Source of the DNA: an uncultured Porphyromonadaceae bacterium | Lineage (GTDB): Bacteria; Bacteroidota; Bacteroidia; Bacteroidales; Muribaculaceae | NCBI GenBank assembly: GCA_905193995.1 | Contig: CAJJQT010000034.1 | Location: forward strand, 1 to 11,799 | Length of the DNA stretch: 11,799 nucleotides | Direction of reading: 5' to 3' | Notes under the pieces: generated by a model | What the model was told of the DNA's origin: nothing | Database searches by the model: none | The model's input: only the letters and a program-made list of their open reading frames with translations | Made by a program: the position numbers and the translations under genes | In this document: one piece after another, positions 1-5,803 of the stretch | How positions within the stretch are numbered: the stretch's first letter is position 1 | How the letters are laid out: each line of letters begins with the position of its first letter

Positions 1-14
1 TAGGCTTCGGCCCC

Positions 15-590
15 ATGGTTATGTTCAAAGCGCACACCAAGGCCGCGGGGATGATTGTCGCGGCTGCTCTTCTGGCGGCGTTGTGCACCGCCTTCTCCCA
101 TCCTGCGGCCTATGCGTCCGAGGTGGAAAGTCCCTTTACGAAGACTCAGGACTTCGCCCGCGAGATAAAAGAGTACGTGGGCGATGTGGCCGACGAGGCG
201 GCCGCCCAAGCTGAGGCTGAGGCGCTCGAGGGCCGGCGGCAGTCGGTCGTCGCCGAGGCTGATGCGCAGCTCGGGGTGCCGTACTCCTACGGCGGCACGA
301 CCCCTTCGGGCTTCGATTGCTCCGGGTTCACCCGCTGGGTGTTCTCCCACGCTCTCGGTCGCGAGCTGCCGCGCACGGCTGCCGAGCAGAGTGCGCTGGG
401 CGTCGGGGTCTCGCTGGATGAGCTGGTGCCCGGCGACCTTCTGTTCTGGGGATCGGGCTCGGGCGTCTATCATGTGGGCATCTACGCCGGCGACGGCGAG
501 TACATCCACGCCTCCACGGGCGGCGGCCGCGTCATGCGCGCCACCTTCGATTATTTCGCCCCCGACTTCGCCAAGCGCGTCATCGAGTAA
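15..590 (+). CDS. Secreted NlpC/P60-family cell wall peptidase
   Basis: A likely gamma-D-glutamyl-diamino acid endopeptidase that cuts peptidoglycan stem peptides outside the membrane. The 191 residues begin with a signal peptide (hydrophobic core about 12-27, AxA-type cleavage near AYA-SE at 33-36). A short Ala/Glu-rich helical spacer (about 45-80) follows, then an NlpC/P60 domain from about 80 to the end. The catalytic Cys is C102 in FDCSGF, with His H153 in YHVGIY and H165 in YIHAS completing the usual Cys-His-His set. The PGDLLFW turn (139-145) is typical. The frame is open to the left window edge and no ribosome site precedes ATG 15, so ATG 21 or an upstream start is possible. The family is clear; the substrate is inferred. 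It probably shares its source genome with the next gene (Coriobacteriia-like), not with the dcw block downstream. Confidence 0.88.
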   Translation: MVMFKAHTKAAGMIVAAALLAALCTAFSHPAAYASEVESPFTKTQDFAREIKEYVGDVADEAAAQAEAEALEGRRQSVVAEADAQLGVPYSYGGTTPSGFDCSGFTRWVFSHALGRELPRTAAEQSALGVGVSLDELVPGDLLFWGSGSGVYHVGIYAGDGEYIHASTGGGRVMRATFDYFAPDFAKRVIE

Positions 591-782
591 AGATGACTCC
601 GCTTATCAGCGAAAACGGCCATCGGGCAGGGGTTATTCAAAAACTATATTTGTTGCCTTTGCGAGGATGCCGTGCGAATTCTGCGATAAAATGCCAGTTC
701 AGAAACGGTGGAGGCATCTTACTTGCCAAATGATCTGCTGATTTACCCACTCAACATCTGTCAATAAGTGCAAATTACCTGT

Positions 783-810
783 TGGACAGCCCTTCTCTTC
801 ACGTTATAAT
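783..810 (+). promoter_or_regulatory. Sigma70-like promoter for the repeat-protein gene
   Basis: A perfect -10 box TATAAT lies at 805-810. A -35-like TGGACA (5 of 6 matches to TTGACA) lies at 783-788, giving a 16-base spacer. Transcription would begin near 816-818, leaving a leader of about 75 bases before ATG 892. The surrounding AT-rich dip supports the call. This is housekeeping-sigma style, unlike the Bacteroidetes promoter style expected in the rest of the contig. Confidence 0.6.
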
Positions 811-818
811 GCAAGCTT

Positions 819-839
819 CCAGGCATTTTATTGCCCTGG
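819..839 (+). repeat. Imperfect inverted repeat at the transcript 5' end
   Basis: CCAGGCA (819-825) pairs with TGCCCTGG (832-839) with one bulged base and a 6-base AT-rich loop. TTTT follows at 840-843. It sits at the predicted start of the mRNA, so it could act as a weak attenuator or as a stabilising 5' hairpin. The T-run is short, so termination is uncertain. Confidence 0.4.
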
Positions 840-840
840 T

Positions 841-862
841 TTTGCGCACCCAAATGCGCAAA
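841..862 (+). repeat. Perfect 8-bp inverted repeat in the leader
   Basis: TTTGCGCA (841-848) and TGCGCAAA (855-862) are exact reverse complements around the loop CCCAAA. It follows the 819-839 hairpin directly, and its left arm reuses the T-run of that hairpin. It could be an RNA hairpin or a dimeric repressor operator just downstream of the promoter. The sequence does not decide between them. Confidence 0.45.
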
Positions 863-895
863 TGCGAAACGACGACGATAGAGGAGGCACGATGA
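854..895 (+). CDS. Possible 13-codon leader peptide (uncertain)
   Basis: An ATG at 854 opens a frame of 13 codons (MRKCETTTIEEAR). Its TGA (893-895) overlaps the ATG of the next gene at 892 as ATGA. That arrangement fits translational coupling or a leader peptide, but there is no ribosome site before ATG 854 and a frame this short arises easily by chance. Listed for completeness. Confidence 0.13.
   Translation: MRKCETTTIEEAR
881..887 (+). promoter_or_regulatory. Ribosome binding site that fixes the start at 892
   Basis: GAGGAGG at 881-887, four bases before ATG 892, is a near-perfect Shine-Dalgarno sequence. The in-frame ATG at 862 has none, so 892 is the preferred start. The strong site also separates this part of the contig from the Bacteroidales-like genes, whose starts lack such sites. 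Confidence 0.75.
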
Positions 896-1839
896 CTTCA
901 CCGAGGGAGGCAGTATCTATTCTCACTGCTGCGGCGCTGGTCGTTGCCCCTGTGGGCGGCGTGGCCGCAACGTACACCACCGGCTATGCCGAGGACGGCG
1001 ATGGGCATACCATTAAGGACAACCGCGGTCACGATATTCCGGCCAGCTACGAAGAGGCCATCGCGTGGGTCAGCGAGGGTAAGACCCTTTATAAGTCCTG
1101 CGTCGATTACATGGCGGCCAATGCTGGGCAGTTCGGTAATCTGACGGAAGAGCAACGTGCGGAGTTGTGGAACCTGGCGACCGATGACGAGCCGGTTACG
1201 ATAGAAACCGAGACGCCGGAGCCAGAGCCGGAGCCCGATCCCGTGGAAACCACGTCGGTACCCGAGAAGACGGAGACGCCGGTTCAGTCCGAGGTGCCGG
1301 ATACGGATAATCCAGGCATGGAGGAGCCCACGGCTCCCGAAACGCCGACGGATCCTGTTGAACCCGGCGGGTCGACTGACCCGGTGGATTCTACAGATAC
1401 GACCGATTCCGTTGATCCGACGGATCCAGATGCGCCGACCGACCCGAACCAGCCTCCTGCTTCGACTGACCCGACGGATCCGACGAACCCCGTTGACCCT
1501 GAGGATCCGACCAACCCGACCGATCCCGTCGACCCCGATAATCCGGGTGAACCGGTTGATCCCGTCGACCCGGTCGATCCGGTCGATCCCGTCGATCCCA
1601 CGGATCCGACCGACCCTGCCGAGCCCACCGATCCCGACCAGCCCGCGAAGCCGGACGAGCCGGTCATCGACACGGACAACCCGGTGGATTCCGGTCAGCA
1701 GAAGCCCGGCAACGCCGGCATCGACGCGCTGATCCAGCGGCCTATAGCCCCGATACCTGAGGCCAAGATAGTGACACGCTTCTGGATCATCGGCATCATC
1801 CTGGCGGTGGTGACATTCGTAACACTGAAAATACGCTAA
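892..1839 (+). CDS. Chimeric ORF: secreted Asp/Pro-repeat protein joined to MraY tail
   Basis: The open frame encodes 315 residues from ATG 892. Residues 1-26 resemble a signal peptide (hydrophobic 9-25, possible cleavage after GVAA). Residues 27-100 form a small unrecognised domain with one Cys (C70). Residues about 103-150 are Glu/Pro/Thr-rich, and 153-258 are a long Asp-Pro repeat with units such as DPTDP, DPVDP and NPTDP. Such stalks are common in Gram-positive surface proteins, where they carry a domain away from the wall. Here the expected C-terminal anchor is replaced: residues 289-315, starting PEAKIVTRFWIIG, are the conserved last transmembrane segment of Bacteroidetes MraY. Since murD follows at once, that part belongs to the dcw cluster. 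I read this ORF as an in-frame join of two genomes near 1735-1757, and the true end of the repeat protein is missing. A real fusion protein is very unlikely. Confidence 0.7.
   Translation: MTSPREAVSILTAAALVVAPVGGVAATYTTGYAEDGDGHTIKDNRGHDIPASYEEAIAWVSEGKTLYKSCVDYMAANAGQFGNLTEEQRAELWNLATDDEPVTIETETPEPEPEPDPVETTSVPEKTETPVQSEVPDTDNPGMEEPTAPETPTDPVEPGGSTDPVDSTDTTDSVDPTDPDAPTDPNQPPASTDPTDPTNPVDPEDPTNPTDPVDPDNPGEPVDPVDPVDPVDPVDPTDPTDPAEPTDPDQPAKPDEPVIDTDNPVDSGQQKPGNAGIDALIQRPIAPIPEAKIVTRFWIIGIILAVVTFVTLKIR
1351..1665 (+). repeat. Degenerate Asp-Pro coding repeats
   Basis: About 105 codons made of DP-based units (D-P-T, D-P-V, N-P-T). The most regular part is at 1555-1605, where five successive V-D-P triplets are written as alternating GTCGAC, GTCGAT and GGTCGATCC forms. 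Synonymous variation shows it is not a very recent pure tandem expansion, but replication slippage and length variation are likely. Such repeats are also prone to assembly collapse. Confidence 0.8.
1756..1839 (+). CDS. mraY: 3' end of mraY (fragment)
   Basis: The last 27 residues and stop of phospho-MurNAc-pentapeptide transferase, the membrane enzyme that makes lipid I. PEAKIVTRFWIIG followed by a hydrophobic stretch ending TLKIR lines up with the MraY C-terminus (E. coli ends PEPRVIVRFWIIS... TLKVR). The family is recognised from memory of that conserved tail. The stop at 1837-1839 lies 15 bases before murD, the standard mraY-murD order. Everything upstream of about 1756, more than 90% of the gene, is missing and replaced by the repeat-protein frame. 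Confidence 0.85.
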   Translation, partial: PEAKIVTRFWIIGIILAVVTFVTLKIR

Positions 1840-1854
1840 AAATCAGATAAAAAA

Positions 1855-3207
1855 ATGGAAAAGAAACGACTCGTGATACTCGGAGGCGGCGAAAGCGGCA
1901 CCGGCGCGGCAATCCTGGGCAAGGACCGCGGCTTCGACGTCTTTCTGAGCGACAGCGGCCCGATAGCCAAAAAATACACCGACGTGCTCGACGCCGAAGG
2001 CATCGCCTACGAACAGGGCGGCCACACGCCGGACCTGATACTGAACGCCGACGAGGTGGTGAAGAGTCCCGGCATACCGCTAACGGCCCCGCTGATAGTG
2101 GAGCTGAAGGCCCGCGGCATTCCCGTGATCAGCGAGATCGAACTCGCCGGCCGGTACACCGACGCCAAGATGGTGTGCATCACCGGCTCGAACGGCAAGA
2201 CCACAACCACGTCGCTGATCTATCACATACTGCGGACTGCGGGCGTCGACGCGGGCCTGGCCGGCAACATCGGCAACTCGCTGGCGCTGCAGGTGGCCCG
2301 CGATCCGCACGAGGTCTACGTCATAGAGCTGAGCAGCTTCCAGCTCGACAACATGTACGACTTCAAGGCCAACATAGCCGTGCTGCTCAACATCACGCCC
2401 GACCACCTCGACCGCTACGACTACAAGATGCAGAACTACGTGAACGCCAAGTTCCGCATCCTGCAGAACATGACGACGAAGGATTCGTTCATCTACTGGC
2501 ACGATGACCCGGTAGTGACGGCGCAGCTGCGCAACATGGAGGTCGAGGCTGCCATGTACCCCTTCGCCGAACACCGCGAGGAGGACACGGCGGCCTACAT
2601 CGACGCCGACGACGAAATGGTGGTGCGCACACCCGGCACGTCGCTGACGATGCCGCGTGCCGACCTTGCGCTGCACGGACTGCACAACATCTACAACTCG
2701 ATGGCCGCCAGCCTGAGCGCCTGCCTGCTGAACATCCGGCGCGAGGACATACGGGCCGCTCTGAGCGATTTCGAGGGCGTGGAACACCGTCTGGAGCCGG
2801 TCGAGACCATCGGCGGCGTGGAATGGATCAACGACTCGAAGGCCACGAACGTCAACTCGTGCTGGTATGCCCTGGAGTCGATGAAGCGGCCGACGGTGCT
2901 TATCCTCGGAGGCAAGGACAAGGGCAACGACTACAGCGAGATACTGCCGCTGGTGCGCGAGAAGGTGAAAGCCATCGTGGCCATGGGCAAGGACAACGCC
3001 AAGATTCTCGACTATTTCCGCACGAACACCGACCTGGAGGTCGCGGACACCCACTCGCTCGACGAGGCGGTGGCCGAATGCGCCCGTCTGGCCAAGGACG
3101 GCGACACGGTGCTGCTGTCGCCGTGCTGTGCGAGCTTCGACCTCTTCAAGAGCTACGAGGACCGCGGACGCCAGTTCAAGGCGAAGGTGAGGGAAATGAT
3201 AATTTAG
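1855..3207 (+). CDS. murD: UDP-N-acetylmuramoyl-L-alanine--D-glutamate ligase
   Basis: Adds D-glutamate to UDP-MurNAc-L-Ala in the cytoplasm, using ATP. The 450 residues match the usual Mur ligase length. An N-terminal UDP-binding Rossmann-like region (LVILGGGESGTG, 6-17) precedes the central ATPase with P-loop GSNGKTTTT (111-119), ELSSFQLD (158-165) and the TPDHLDRY segment (181-188). HNIYN (278-282), EHRLE (310-314) and NDSKATN (327-333) follow, and the C-terminal domain ends with LSPCCASFDLF (421-431). ATG 1855 sits in an A-rich context (GATAAAAAA) with no Shine-Dalgarno, as is usual in Bacteroidetes. The gene lies 15 bases after the mraY stop. Its last codon and TAG stop (3202-3207) lie inside the first unit of the downstream heptamer array. 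All key motifs are present, so it should be functional. Confidence 0.97.
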   Translation: MEKKRLVILGGGESGTGAAILGKDRGFDVFLSDSGPIAKKYTDVLDAEGIAYEQGGHTPDLILNADEVVKSPGIPLTAPLIVELKARGIPVISEIELAGRYTDAKMVCITGSNGKTTTTSLIYHILRTAGVDAGLAGNIGNSLALQVARDPHEVYVIELSSFQLDNMYDFKANIAVLLNITPDHLDRYDYKMQNYVNAKFRILQNMTTKDSFIYWHDDPVVTAQLRNMEVEAAMYPFAEHREEDTAAYIDADDEMVVRTPGTSLTMPRADLALHGLHNIYNSMAASLSACLLNIRREDIRAALSDFEGVEHRLEPVETIGGVEWINDSKATNVNSCWYALESMKRPTVLILGGKDKGNDYSEILPLVREKVKAIVAMGKDNAKILDYFRTNTDLEVADTHSLDEAVAECARLAKDGDTVLLSPCCASFDLFKSYEDRGRQFKAKVREMII

Positions 3208-3280
3208 AATTAAGAATGCATAATTGAGAATGCGCAATACTTTTTTAATTTAGAATTAAGAATGCATAATTCATAATTAA
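3201..3280. repeat. Tandem AATNNNN heptamer array between murD and ftsW
   Basis: From 3201 the DNA is a nearly unbroken chain of 7-base units all starting AAT: forms AATTTAG, AATTAAG, AATGCAT, AATTGAG, AATGCGC and AATTCAT. One TTTT spacer at 3243-3246 splits it. The block 3201-3225 recurs exactly at 3247-3271 (25 bases). It is far more AT-rich than any neighbouring DNA. The first unit provides the murD stop (TAG 3205-3207) and the last abuts ftsW ATG 3281. A second array of the same units follows ftsW. Confidence 0.85.
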
Positions 3281-4639
3281 ATGACTGCAGAAACTCTTAC
3301 TCCTCAACAGGAAGCGTCGGCGACGCCGGCAGCCGACGCCCGGGCCGCTACGGCCGTGAAGCCGCGCGTCGACACCTACATATGGGGGTCGTACATAGCG
3401 CTGCTGATCGTGTCGGTGATCGAACTGTTCAGCGCGTCGTCGCAGGAAGTGCGCGTCGACGACATCTACGGGCCGATCATCCGCCACGCCATCTTTCTGG
3501 GCATGGGCCTTGCGCTGATGCTCGCCATCCAGCGCATCCACTTCCTGCGGCTGTACTACATCATACCGACGTTCGTGATCATGTCGATCGTGATGATGGT
3601 GTGGGTACTTATCGGCGGCATCAAGATCAACGGCGTCAAGCGCGCCTTCGAGATAGGGGGCTTCATGGTGCTACCGGCCGAATTCCTGAAACTGTCGGTA
3701 GCGCTCGGCATAGCCTGGATACTGTCGCGGACGCAGATCAAGGTAAAGGGCAAGCACGACGTGAGCAACGGTGGCCTGATAGCCTGCACCGTACTGGTGG
3801 CCATCAGCTCGGGACTGCTGATCAACCAGGGCCTGACGAATACGCTGCTGCTGATGGGCATATCGCTGGGCATGATGCTTATAGGCGGCGTAAGCTGGCG
3901 CAAGCTGGGCTACGTGGTGGCCATCTACGGCGTAATGGGCTGCGGCCTGATGGCTTACAAGAAGCTGTCGGCCCCCGAAGTGGTGATCACACCGCAGGAT
4001 ATCGAACTGGCTAAGATCAACGGCACCGAAGTGGTCGGTACAGGCGACCGCGGCGACCGCTCGCACACATGGGTGAAGCGCATCGAGCGCCACTTCCGGC
4101 TAAACAAGAGCGCCGATAAGATCACCGACGAGAACAAGCAGGAGCAGCTGAGCTTCATAGCGCAGGCCCACGGGGGCCTGACGGGGGTGGGGATAGGCAA
4201 CTCGCGCGAGAACGCGCGGCTGCCGCTGGCCTTCTCCGACTATATCTTCGCGATCATCGTCGAGGAGCTCGGCGCTGTCGTGGCCCTGGGTGTGATGGTG
4301 CTGTACCTCTTCCTCTTAGGAAGGGCGGGCAGACTGGCGATGGTGTTCAAGAGCACGCTGCCGTGCCTGCTGGTGATCGGTTGCGCGCTGGTGATATGCC
4401 TGCAGGCGCTGTTCCACATCTGCATCGTGACGGGCGTGTTCCCGGTGTCGGGGCAGCCGCTGCCGCTGATATCGAAGGGAGGCACGTCGATCATAGCTAC
4501 ATCGATCGCGCTGGGCGTGATGCTGTCGGCCTCGCGCTGGGCGGCCCGCACGACCGACGGCGAGGAGACCTTCCGGCGCGAGCTGAGCTCGCTGCCGCAG
4601 GAGATCGCTAACGCGAACCCGTCGAACATCAAAAATTAG
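3281..4639 (+). CDS. ftsW: Septal peptidoglycan glycosyltransferase FtsW (SEDS family)
   Basis: Polytopic inner-membrane enzyme that polymerises lipid II into glycan strands at the septum with its class B PBP partner (FtsI). The 452 residues start with a 30-residue Ala/Thr-rich cytoplasmic tail, then about ten hydrophobic segments (first near 34-52). SEDS hallmarks are LPAEFLKLS (131-139), the block NARLPLAFSDYIFAIIVEELG (311-331) with D320 at the position of the catalytic Asp of RodA/FtsW, and VFPVSGQPLPLIS with KGGTSI (386-404). A long hydrophilic loop (about 229-290) with many charged residues separates the two halves and is the expected large extracellular loop. The gene is the only one here flanked on both sides by heptamer arrays; its stop TAG (4637-4639) lies inside the second array. 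FtsW is preferred over RodA because of its place in the dcw cluster. Confidence 0.95.
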   Translation: MTAETLTPQQEASATPAADARAATAVKPRVDTYIWGSYIALLIVSVIELFSASSQEVRVDDIYGPIIRHAIFLGMGLALMLAIQRIHFLRLYYIIPTFVIMSIVMMVWVLIGGIKINGVKRAFEIGGFMVLPAEFLKLSVALGIAWILSRTQIKVKGKHDVSNGGLIACTVLVAISSGLLINQGLTNTLLLMGISLGMMLIGGVSWRKLGYVVAIYGVMGCGLMAYKKLSAPEVVITPQDIELAKINGTEVVGTGDRGDRSHTWVKRIERHFRLNKSADKITDENKQEQLSFIAQAHGGLTGVGIGNSRENARLPLAFSDYIFAIIVEELGAVVALGVMVLYLFLLGRAGRLAMVFKSTLPCLLVIGCALVICLQALFHICIVTGVFPVSGQPLPLISKGGTSIIATSIALGVMLSASRWAARTTDGEETFRRELSSLPQEIANANPSNIKN

Positions 4640-4682
4640 AAATGCGCAATTGAGAATTAAGAATGCATAATTAAGAATTAAG
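4634..4682. repeat. Tandem AATNNNN heptamer array between ftsW and murG
   Basis: Seven successive 7-base units beginning AAT run without interruption from 4634 to 4682, using the forms AATTAGA, AATGCGC, AATTGAG, AATTAAG (three times) and AATGCAT. It shares an exact 20-base stretch (4653-4672) with the array upstream of ftsW, but its units are in another order, so it is not a simple copy. The first unit supplies the ftsW stop codon. The last ends two bases before murG ATG 4685. Confidence 0.85.
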
Positions 4683-4684
4683 GC

Positions 4685-5803
4685 ATGAGTGACACCTTCA
4701 AGCGAGTACTGATAAGCGGCGGCGGCACGGGCGGACACATCTTCCCGGCCCTGTCGATAGCTGCGGCTATCAAGCGCCGCAGCCCCGAGTGTGAGATACT
4801 GTTCGTAGGCGCGCAGGGGCGCATGGAGATGGAGCGCGTGCCGGCGGCGGGATTCCCGATCAAGGGGCTGCCGGTGGCGGGCTTCGACCGCAAGCGGCCG
4901 TGGCGCAACGTGGCCGTGCTGTGGAAGCTGTGGAAGTCGCTGCGCATGGCGCGGCGCATTGTCCGCGAATTCCGCCCGCAGATAGCCATCGGTGTGGGAG
5001 GCTATGCGTCGGGGCCGACGCTGAAGGCCGCGCAGCGCGCCGGAGTGCCGACGCTGCTGCAGGAGCAGAACTCCTACGCCGGGGTGACCAACAAGCTGCT
5101 GGCATCGAAAGCCGGAGTCGTGTGCACGGCCTACGAGGGCATGGAGCGCTTCTTCCCGGCCGGAAACATCATAATGACGGGCAACCCGGTGCGCTCGGCG
5201 CTACTTGGCGTGACGATGACCCCCGCAGAGGCCAAGAAAGCACTCGGATTCGATCCCGAAAGGCCGCTGGTAATGGTGGTCGGCGGCTCGCTTGGCGCCC
5301 GTACCATAAACCAAAGCATGGCCGCGGGGCTCGACAGCCTGCTCGACGGCAACGTGCAGGTGCTGTGGCAGACTGGCCGCTCGGGCGAAGAGACCGGCCG
5401 CGAGGCCACCGCGGGACGCAGCGACGTGAAGGCCACGCCCTTCATCTCCGACATGGCCACGGCCTACCGCGCCGCCGACCTGGTGGTGTCGCGCGCCGGA
5501 GCGGGCACCATCAGCGAGCTGCAGCTGCTGGGCAAGGCCACGGTGCTGGTGCCGTCGCCCAACGTGGCCGAGGACCATCAGCGCAAGAACGCGCAGGCGC
5601 TGGCCGACCGCGACGCGGCCGTGATGATCCTCGACACCGATGCGCCGGCGCAGCTTGTCAGCGAGATCAAAAGACTTATGGCCGACAGCGAGGCACGCTG
5701 CCGCCTGAGCGAAAACATATCGAAGATGGCTCTGCGCGAGTCCGACGAAAAAATCGCCGACGCCGCCGAGTCGCTGATCAAAAAAACGGAAACCGAAATA
5801 TGA
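4685..5803 (+). CDS. murG: UDP-GlcNAc:lipid I N-acetylglucosamine transferase
   Basis: Converts lipid I to lipid II on the cytoplasmic face of the inner membrane. The 372 residues form a two-domain GT-B fold. The N-terminal domain has the glycine loop SGGGTGGHIFPA (11-22), GVGGYASGP (103-111) and LQEQNSYAG (125-133). The C-terminal donor-binding domain has VVGGSLGA (198-205), SRAGAGTISEL (269-279) and EDHQRKNA (296-303, the UDP-GlcNAc-binding region). The length is normal. ATG 4685 is the first start after the heptamer array and lacks a Shine-Dalgarno. The stop TGA (5801-5803) overlaps murC ATG 5800 as ATGA, so murC is probably translated by coupling. No defects are visible. Confidence 0.97.
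   Translation: MSDTFKRVLISGGGTGGHIFPALSIAAAIKRRSPECEILFVGAQGRMEMERVPAAGFPIKGLPVAGFDRKRPWRNVAVLWKLWKSLRMARRIVREFRPQIAIGVGGYASGPTLKAAQRAGVPTLLQEQNSYAGVTNKLLASKAGVVCTAYEGMERFFPAGNIIMTGNPVRSALLGVTMTPAEAKKALGFDPERPLVMVVGGSLGARTINQSMAAGLDSLLDGNVQVLWQTGRSGEETGREATAGRSDVKATPFISDMATAYRAADLVVSRAGAGTISELQLLGKATVLVPSPNVAEDHQRKNAQALADRDAAVMILDTDAPAQLVSEIKRLMADSEARCRLSENISKMALRESDEKIADAAESLIKKTETEI

Larger units (their letters stand above)
591..891. other. Intergenic region with promoter and structured leader
   Basis: About 300 bases between the peptidase stop and the next start. It is clearly more AT-rich than its flanks. The first 190 bases hold no convincing gene and no clear hairpin-plus-T-run terminator for the upstream gene. 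The right part holds a sigma70-like promoter (783-810), two successive inverted repeats (819-839 and 841-862), a possible 13-codon leader frame and the ribosome binding site of the downstream gene. These are listed separately. Confidence 0.7.

Noticed and set aside
1284..1679. Minus-strand Gly/Ser-repeat (GSTGSTGS) protein opposite the Asp-Pro repeats
   Set aside because: It is the reverse complement of the DP repeat codons. The plus strand has a promoter, a Shine-Dalgarno sequence and a signal peptide.
2080..3237. Long minus-strand open frame of 385 codons across murD
   Set aside because: It is the mirror of a GC-rich coding gene with a third-position bias. The protein is His/Val/Arg-rich without a recognisable domain, and its first residues come from the heptamer array. 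murD on the plus strand has all family motifs.
3236..3246. TACTTTTTT as a -7 box of a second Bacteroidetes promoter ahead of ftsW
   Set aside because: It matches TAnnTTTG at 7 of 8 positions but no TTTG lies 19-21 bases upstream, and the T-run is just the spacer interrupting the heptamer array.
3201..3280. CRISPR-like array
   Set aside because: The repeats are 7 bases in direct tandem with no spacers of constant length and no cas genes nearby.
4900..5799. A 300-residue N-terminal extension of MurC inside murG
   Set aside because: The upstream frame is Arg/Gly/Ala-rich shadow coding of murG. MurC family proteins begin at the Rossmann GAGGIG segment, and ATG 5800 overlaps the murG stop as ATGA.
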